Source: Actinomycetes bacterium
Lineage (GTDB): Bacteria > Actinomycetota > Acidimicrobiia > Acidimicrobiales > Palsa-688
Assembly: GCA_021827225.1 (NCBI GenBank)
Contig: JAKAXG010000131.1
Coordinates: 1 to 9,056 of the forward strand
Length of the DNA stretch: 9,056 bases
Direction of reading: 5' to 3'
A program made the position numbers and the translations under genes. Of the stretch, positions 5,187 to 9,056 are shown piece by piece. Within the stretch, counting starts at the first letter, position 1. The number at the start of each line of letters is the position of its first letter. The notes below the pieces were generated by a model. The model saw nothing but the letters and a program-made list of their open reading frames with translations, was not told where the DNA came from and made no database searches.

Positions 5187-6740
5187 TCAGTCGGCGACCG
5201 GTTCGGCGCCCGGCGTCATCCCCGACATGCTGGCCGCCGCCGTGGCCACGTCGGTGGGGTAGTAACGCAGCCCCCTCAGCAGCACCAGGCCGCTGGCGAG
5301 CAGCGGCAGCAGCATGATCAGGAACGTGTAGCGCAACCCCTGCCCGGTGCCGCGCAGCAGGTCCGACAGCCCCCCGAAGGTGACGGGGGCCACCGACTGG
5401 GCGCCCGCCCGGAGCAGGGTGCGGATCCCCTCGGCCCGCCCCCACAGCAGCGGCGGCATGATGTCGAGGCGGGCCGCGTCGAGGGTGGGGTTCTGGGCGG
5501 TCAGGCAGAACGCCGCCGCGGCGATGTAGGGCAGGGCGGTCATCGGGCCGTGGGTGAGCAGCGGGGGTATGAACAGAAGCGCCGTCCCGGTGGCGGCCAG
5601 GCCGGCTACCAGCATCCGGCCGTTGATCCGGCCGCGCCGCACCAGGGCGTCACCGGACAGCCCGCCGAGGAGCACGCCCAGCACCGCTCCTGCGCCGACC
5701 ACCAGCATGAGCAGGTTGGCCAGCACCGTGCCCACCCCGTACTGGTGGCTGACGAACTCCAGGCCGAAGGTCTGGACGCCGGTCATGAAGAAGTAGGCGC
5801 AGGCGCTGGAGACGATCAGCACCACGTTGGTCCGCACCCGCAGCACGTAGCGGGTGGCGGAGACGATGCCCATCCGGCGGGGATCGGTGCGCAGCACCGA
5901 TCTGGGGTCGGGAGCCACCCCCCGGTCCAGCGCCGCCCGCTGGGTCTCGGTCATCCGGGGGCCGTTCGGGACCCCCGCCGGGTCGTCGAGGGAAGCCGAC
6001 TCGTGGCTCCCCGACCCGCCCCGGGCCGGCTCCGGCAGCCGGCGCATCTGCCAGGCGAGGAAGAACGCCGGGAAGGCCAGCACCAGGAACGCCGCCCGCC
6101 ACGAGATGGCGGCCACGTCACCGGTGATGAAGAACCCGACGCCCGCCCCGAGCAGCTCGCCGGCCAGGATGTAGCCGTAGATCCGGCCCCGCTCGTCGCC
6201 GGCGAAGTAGTCACCGACCAGCGACGCCACCGCCGGTCCGGCCACGGCGGTGACGAAGCCGAGGAACAACCGGACCAGGAGCAGATGCCCGAACGTCCCG
6301 ACCGCCGCGCTGGCCACCATGGCCACCCCCCAGAGCACGATCGTGACGGTGAGGAGCGTGATACGCCGCACCTTGTCCACCAGCATCCCGAACGGGACGC
6401 TGGCGACCGCCCCCACGCCGGCCGACACCGACACCAGCAGGCCCACGTCGGCGTTGCTGATGTGCAGACCGTGGCGCAGCTCGGTGGCCGACGCCCCCAC
6501 CGTGGAGGCGTCGGCGCTGCTGAGGGCCAGCACCGCGGCCAGCACGATGATCACCTGGGCGCGCTCGTGCCCGCCGAAGATCTCGTCCAGCTTGCCGCGG
6601 GTGCGCCGCAGCGCCTCGCCGGCGGCAGCACCGGCCCGCCCGGCCCGCCCCGCCGGACCGCCCGCCGGCCGGGGCCGCCCTCCGGGAGACCCGTACCCGC
6701 CGGTGTGGATGCCTCCGTGCTCAGGGAACGCCCGGCTCAC
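5187..6740 (-). CDS. Major facilitator superfamily transporter
   Basis: Starting at GTG 6740 the protein has 517 residues: a Gly/Pro/Ala/Arg-rich cytoplasmic N-terminus of about 65 residues, then 12 predicted membrane helices. The MFS loop 2-3 motif appears as GMLVDKVRR, and a weaker copy, GGLSGDALVRRGR, sits at the matching place in the second half. YFAGDERGRIYGYILAGE in the loop 4-5 region resembles spinster-like and drug/sugar-phosphate transporters. A long polar loop (EPARGGSGSHESAS... to RSVLRTDPRR) joins the two halves. The substrate cannot be inferred. The frame is open to GTG 6821, but that part has weaker third-position GC bias and holds a perfect palindrome better read as an operator, so I prefer 6740; the ribosome-binding site is poor for both. 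It follows the hemerythrin gene on the same strand. Confidence 0.9.
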   Translation of the reverse strand: MSRAFPEHGGIHTGGYGSPGGRPRPAGGPAGRAGRAGAAAGEALRRTRGKLDEIFGGHERAQVIIVLAAVLALSSADASTVGASATELRHGLHISNADVGLLVSVSAGVGAVASVPFGMLVDKVRRITLLTVTIVLWGVAMVASAAVGTFGHLLLVRLFLGFVTAVAGPAVASLVGDYFAGDERGRIYGYILAGELLGAGVGFFITGDVAAISWRAAFLVLAFPAFFLAWQMRRLPEPARGGSGSHESASLDDPAGVPNGPRMTETQRAALDRGVAPDPRSVLRTDPRRMGIVSATRYVLRVRTNVVLIVSSACAYFFMTGVQTFGLEFVSHQYGVGTVLANLLMLVVGAGAVLGVLLGGLSGDALVRRGRINGRMLVAGLAATGTALLFIPPLLTHGPMTALPYIAAAAFCLTAQNPTLDAARLDIMPPLLWGRAEGIRTLLRAGAQSVAPVTFGGLSDLLRGTGQGLRYTFLIMLLPLLASGLVLLRGLRYYPTDVATAAASMSGMTPGAEPVAD

Positions 6741-6760
6741 GGCAGAGCTTTCGCGACGGG

Positions 6761-6772
6761 GTGTCCGGACAC
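6761..6772. promoter_or_regulatory. Palindromic operator candidate upstream of the MFS gene
   Basis: GTGTCCGGACAC is a perfect 12-bp palindrome, 21-32 nt before the chosen MFS start. TCCGGACAC recurs at 6801-6809, 37 bp away. A strong palindrome plus a nearby partial copy right in front of a transporter gene is the usual layout for a TetR- or similar-type repressor, though no such regulator gene lies in the window. Confidence 0.5.
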
Positions 6773-6882
6773 GGGGACAGTCTGCCGCCCGCCGGGCGTC
6801 TCCGGACACCGCCGGACCCACCGGTGCCGGCGCCGCCCCACCCGGTCGGGGTGGTGGGCGCCCGCCTGACGGGGGCGACGGT

Positions 6883-7332
6883 TCAGGCCCCGACGGCCCG
6901 GTCCGAGTCGTCGAAGTTGAGCCTGTCCCAGCGGGCCGCCGGCAGTACCTGGATGGCGAAGGGGAACAGGTCGTCGTCCTCGGTCTCGGCGTGAACCGTC
7001 AGCTCCAGCAGCAGCGCCCGCAGCTCGGCCGGCCGGGTGGCCAGTCCCGGCTGGCGCAGCGCCGGCCGGAAGCGGCGGTGGTCACCCACCAGGCGCTCCA
7101 CCTCCTCCGTGGCCTCTCCCGCCGCCCGCAGCTGGGCGAACAACCCGGCCTCCTCGGCCTCGCTGTGGCGGGCGAACCGGTCGGCCACGTCGGCCAGCAT
7201 GCGCTCGGCGTTTCCGGTGTCGCCGCGCTCCACGGCCCCGATGATCCGGTACGCCAGGTCGGAGATGTCGGCGTGGTCCGCCATCAGCTCCTCGATCACC
7301 GGCTCGGCCTCGCAGCCGCAGTATGAGCACAT
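6883..7332 (-). CDS. Hemerythrin HHE domain protein with N-terminal CxxCxC motif
   Basis: The 149-residue product should be a cytoplasmic four-helix bundle binding a di-iron centre, able to bind O2 or NO or to hold iron. The expected ligands are present: H20 (LMADHADI), H56 and E60 (RHSEAEE), H85 (GDHRRF), and H114 with E118/D119 (HAETEDD). It begins MCSYCGCEAE, with Cys 2, 5 and 7 in a CxxCxC pattern found at the start of a common actinobacterial hemerythrin subfamily; a second metal site or a redox switch there is an inference. I chose ATG 7332 for its GGAGG site (7340-7344, 7-nt spacing); the open frame runs to 7377. A DosR-like palindrome lies 73-88 nt upstream, which points to control by hypoxia or NO. 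The MFS gene follows on the same strand. Confidence 0.93.
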   Translation of the reverse strand: MCSYCGCEAEPVIEELMADHADISDLAYRIIGAVERGDTGNAERMLADVADRFARHSEAEEAGLFAQLRAAGEATEEVERLVGDHRRFRPALRQPGLATRPAELRALLLELTVHAETEDDDLFPFAIQVLPAARWDRLNFDDSDRAVGA

Positions 7333-7386
7333 CGTCCTGCCTCCAGGGCCACCCGACGGTTCGGACCCTTCGCCCATTCGAGCACG

Positions 7387-7401
7387 GTCCGGGTGCCGGA
7401 C
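7387..7401. repeat. Short inverted repeat in the hemerythrin promoter region
   Basis: GTCCGG and CCGGAC flank GTG, between the DosR-like box and the hemerythrin start. The arms resemble the palindrome before the MFS gene (GTGTCCGGACAC), so a shared regulator is conceivable. In GC-rich DNA such short arms also arise by chance. Confidence 0.3.
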
Positions 7402-7404
7402 GGC

Positions 7405-7420
7405 AGGGACTTAAGTCCCT
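7405..7420. promoter_or_regulatory. DosR/DevR-like box upstream of the hemerythrin gene
   Basis: AGGGACTTAAGTCCCT is a perfect 16-bp palindrome. Its inner 14 bases match the core GGGACTWWAGTCCC of the mycobacterial DosR (DevR) site at every position; the outer TTS/SAA bases of the 20-bp consensus are not kept. It lies in the 101-bp gap between the sigma-factor stop (7434) and the hemerythrin start (7332), in promoter position for the latter. Assuming about 70% GC, I estimate the chance of such a core in a window this size at roughly 1 in 10,000. No dosR/dosS gene is in the window. Confidence 0.75.
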
Positions 7421-7433
7421 CGGCGCCAGCCGC

Positions 7434-8732
7434 TCAGTAGGAGCCGGCGAACCTCTGGTCGGACGCCCACAGGCGCAGCTTGTCGATGGTCCTGCTCAAC
7501 AGGCGTGAGATGTGCATCTGGCTGACCCCGATCTCCTCGGCGACCTGCCGTTGTGTCCAACCGTCGAAGTAGAGACGGCGCAGGAGCACCCGTTCCCGCG
7601 GGGCCAGGCGGGGCATGAGCAGCTGCAGGTCCCGCTGCTCGAGCACCAGGTCGAAGGACTGGTCCACGACCGGCACGTCCCGGCCGGCGTCGCCGTCGCG
7701 AAGCCCCACGTCGAGAGACTCCGGCCAGTAGTTCTCACCGGCCTCCATGGCCTCGAGCACCATCTCCTCGGTGATGCCGATCCGCCCGGCGATCTGGGGG
7801 ATGGTCGGCGAGCACGACAGCTCGTGGGAGAGCGATTCCCGGGCGTCCTTGATGGCGAGGTAGGTCTCCTGCACCGATCGGGGCACCCGCATCATCCAGG
7901 TCTTGTCCCGGAAGTGCCGCTTCAGCTCGCCGAGGATGGTGGCGGTGGCGAAGGTCGAGAAGGAGATGTTGCGGCTGCGGTCGTAGCGGCTGGCCGCCTT
8001 GACCAGCGCCAGCAGCGCGACCTGATCCAGGTCCTGGCGGCTCTCGCCGTGCCCGGAGAAGCGGCGGGCCAGGGAGCGGGCCAGGTTGGCATGGCTGGTG
8101 ACCAGATCCGACTGGACCTGCCTGTCCGCCAGGGTCAGGCCCTCGACGTCGTCGCCGGGACCGCCCGATTGTCGGCCCCGGCCACCGCCGGCGGCCAGCT
8201 TCTCGTACAGGCGGCCCTGCCCGTCCACCGGGCGGAGACCTTTTTCCTGTACGTCGCGACCGTCCGGATCGACGAGCATGAGCCGGCCACCCGGTCGCAG
8301 CAGGTCGGCCGCCCGGGCCACCTCGTCGCCGTCGCCGGTCTCGCGGAGCAGGACCAGGTCCACCGGGCGGCGTGGCTCGGCCAGCACGATGGTGCTGGAG
8401 ATGCGCTCGTCCACCTCCCATCCCTGCTCACAGCGCCGGAACAGGCCGGAGCGGTTGCCCGGCGGCAGGGCCCGGATCTGCGCTCTCGAGAAGTACACCG
8501 GTCCCGGGGCGCCCGACGCGAACGCCTGCAGGGATGGCCGGCCGGGATCCCGGCGGCACTGGTAGGCGGCCGAGACGGCCACCGCGTCGGCCACCTCGCC
8601 GGCCGCCCACACCCGGGCGTGACCGTCGGCCCGCTCCGCATCCCGGAGGGCCGGCACCACCTGCTCGTTCAGGATTTCCCAATCGCGGAAAAGGACTGAG
8701 GGATCGTGGGACACTGCGAACTCCTGGCACAT
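7434..8732 (-). CDS. Sigma-70 factor of the SigB/SigF type fused to a degenerate CheR-like methyltransferase domain
   Basis: From ATG 8732 the protein has 432 residues. Residues 203-290 are sigma region 2: DLDQVALLALVKAASRYD, then FATATILGELKRHFRDKTW and MRVPRSVQE, the hallmark of SigB/SigF/SigG-type factors. Region 3 follows to about 345, and region 4 (365-425) ends in the helix-turn-helix GWTQRQVAEEIGVSQMHISR. Residues 8-178 follow CheR methyltransferases in order: DPSVLFRDWEILNEQVVPAL, RVWAAGE, AQIRALP, GWEVDER, VDLVLLRE, LLRPGGRLMLV and a closing LRPVDGQGRLYEKL. The SAM-binding GCxTGEE-like loop and the DxD acid are lost, so it is probably a binding rather than catalytic domain. GTG 8807 is an alternative start (457 residues) with an AGGGG site but weaker coding bias. 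The ANTAR gene lies directly upstream on the same strand. Confidence 0.88.
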   Translation of the reverse strand: MCQEFAVSHDPSVLFRDWEILNEQVVPALRDAERADGHARVWAAGEVADAVAVSAAYQCRRDPGRPSLQAFASGAPGPVYFSRAQIRALPPGNRSGLFRRCEQGWEVDERISSTIVLAEPRRPVDLVLLRETGDGDEVARAADLLRPGGRLMLVDPDGRDVQEKGLRPVDGQGRLYEKLAAGGGRGRQSGGPGDDVEGLTLADRQVQSDLVTSHANLARSLARRFSGHGESRQDLDQVALLALVKAASRYDRSRNISFSTFATATILGELKRHFRDKTWMMRVPRSVQETYLAIKDARESLSHELSCSPTIPQIAGRIGITEEMVLEAMEAGENYWPESLDVGLRDGDAGRDVPVVDQSFDLVLEQRDLQLLMPRLAPRERVLLRRLYFDGWTQRQVAEEIGVSQMHISRLLSRTIDKLRLWASDQRFAGSY

Positions 8733-8835
8733 CAGGGCGACTCGCCGAGGACCGCCTGACCGGTTGAGCTCCGCAGTGGTCTCTACGGATGGGCCAGGCG
8801 CAAGCACCGGCCCCTCAGAACCGCGGATTCCCGGA

Positions 8836-8848
8836 GGACCCTGGGTCC
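8836..8848. repeat. 13-bp palindrome upstream of the sigma-factor gene
   Basis: GGACCC and GGGTCC flank a central T, about 30-40 nt before GTG 8807. On the minus strand it reads within AGGGACCCAGGGTCCT, reminiscent of a DosR half-site pair but with one extra central base, so I do not call it a DosR box. Confidence 0.35.
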
Positions 8849-8860
8849 CTGAGACCCGCG

Positions 8861-8878
8861 TTACCCACGGTAATACCC
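8861..8878 (-). promoter_or_regulatory. Inverted repeat with SigB-type -10-like words before the sigma-factor gene
   Basis: TTACC-CAC-GGTAA (8861-8873) is a perfect inverted repeat in otherwise very GC-rich DNA. On the minus strand the stretch holds GGGTAA (8861-8866) and GGGTAT (8873-8878), both -10 forms of SigB/SigF promoters. I find no GTTT -35 at 14-17 nt, so either autoregulation by the sigma factor or a repressor site is possible. Confidence 0.35.
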
Positions 8879-8907
8879 CGGAAGTGGCCGCGCCCGGCGG
8901 GGGTGCT

Positions 8908-9056
8908 TCAACGGTCGGGGTGCAGGCCCGAGACGATGTCGGCGGCGATGTCGCGCAGCTTCCGGTTGGTGCGCTGTGACGCCCGGCGCAGGATGTCGAA
9001 GGCCTGCTCGGCGGTGACCGCCTGGCGGGCCATCAGGACCCCCTGGGCCTGGCCGA
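8908..9056 (-). CDS. ANTAR-domain RNA-binding antiterminator, C-terminal part (partial)
   Basis: The last 48 residues before TGA 8908-8910 are in the window; the gene runs off the right edge. GQAQGVLMARQAVTAEQAFD followed by ILRRASQRTNRKLRDIAADI is the second half of an ANTAR domain: the Q-A-x-G-x-L-M-A helix, the E-x-A-F helix and the S-Q-x-x-N-R-K-L-R-D-I-A helix. ANTAR proteins bind paired hairpins in nascent RNA and prevent termination. In actinobacteria they often carry an N-terminal GAF or PAS sensor, which would lie outside this window. The sigma-factor gene follows on the same strand after 100-175 bp, depending on its start. Confidence 0.92.
   Translation of the reverse strand, partial: GQAQGVLMARQAVTAEQAFDILRRASQRTNRKLRDIAADIVSGLHPDR

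Noticed and set aside
6741..6821. Longer N-terminus of the MFS transporter from GTG 6821
   Set aside because: Reduced coding bias and a perfect palindrome in the stretch favour promoter or leader DNA; not fully excluded.
5550..6869. Plus-strand open frame opposite the MFS gene
   Set aside because: The His/Gln/Pro/Arg-rich translation is the antisense of membrane helices; the minus strand shows 12 helices and MFS motifs.
7512..8699. Plus-strand open frame opposite the sigma-factor gene
   Set aside because: No recognisable domain, while the minus strand gives unmistakable sigma regions 2 and 4.
8733..8807. 25-residue N-terminal extension of the sigma-factor gene from GTG 8807
   Set aside because: It has a fair AGGGG site, but third-position GC is clearly lower than in the gene body and nothing in it matches CheR. 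I keep ATG 8732 as the main call and note the alternative.
1..9056. Mobile elements, CRISPR arrays, tRNA or rRNA genes
   Set aside because: No transposase or integrase frame, no regularly spaced repeats and no tRNA-like or rRNA-like stretch seen on either strand.

Overview
The window looks like a very GC-rich actinobacterial chromosome segment. Support comes from strong G/C bias at third codon positions, GTG and TTG starts, and families typical of Actinomycetota: a DUF1918 protein, a SigB/SigF-type sigma factor, an ANTAR protein, a small hydrophobic membrane protein and a CxxCxC hemerythrin. An acidimicrobial or related deep lineage is my guess; no rRNA or other marker gene is present to prove it. 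I see no mobile element, tRNA, rRNA or CRISPR array.

Layout. (1) Positions 1-145 hold the 3' end of a plus-strand gene whose C-terminus loosely resembles a universal stress protein. (2) Positions 154-4110 form a minus-strand block in the order DUF1918, GH65 sugar phosphorylase-like enzyme, GT4 glycosyltransferase. The GH65 protein carries a shrunken remnant of a HAD phosphatase domain and has no clear start codon. (3) Positions 4111-4338 are a divergent control region rich in inverted repeats. (4) Positions 4339-5134 form a plus-strand operon: an unrecognised 67-residue protein, a PRC-barrel protein and a 55-residue two-helix membrane protein, closed by a strong GC hairpin. (5) Positions 5187-7332 encode, on the minus strand, a hemerythrin and then an MFS transporter. 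(6) Positions 7434-9056 encode, on the minus strand, the end of an ANTAR protein and then a sigma factor fused to a decayed CheR-type methyltransferase domain.

How it fits together. A perfect 16-bp palindrome at 7405-7420, just upstream of the hemerythrin gene, contains the mycobacterial DosR/DevR core GGGACTWWAGTCCC. Hemerythrins bind O2 or NO, and a DUF1918 protein (Rv0569) belongs to the M. tuberculosis DosR regulon. Weaker DosR-like sequences lie in front of the DUF1918 gene and the PRC-barrel gene. My inference is a hypoxia/NO or dormancy-type stress locus, with sugar storage or turnover (GH65, GT4), envelope proteins and two layers of transcription control (ANTAR antiterminator and alternative sigma factor). 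The most novel items are the CheR-like/sigma fusion, the DosR-like box and the vestigial HAD domain on the GH65 enzyme.
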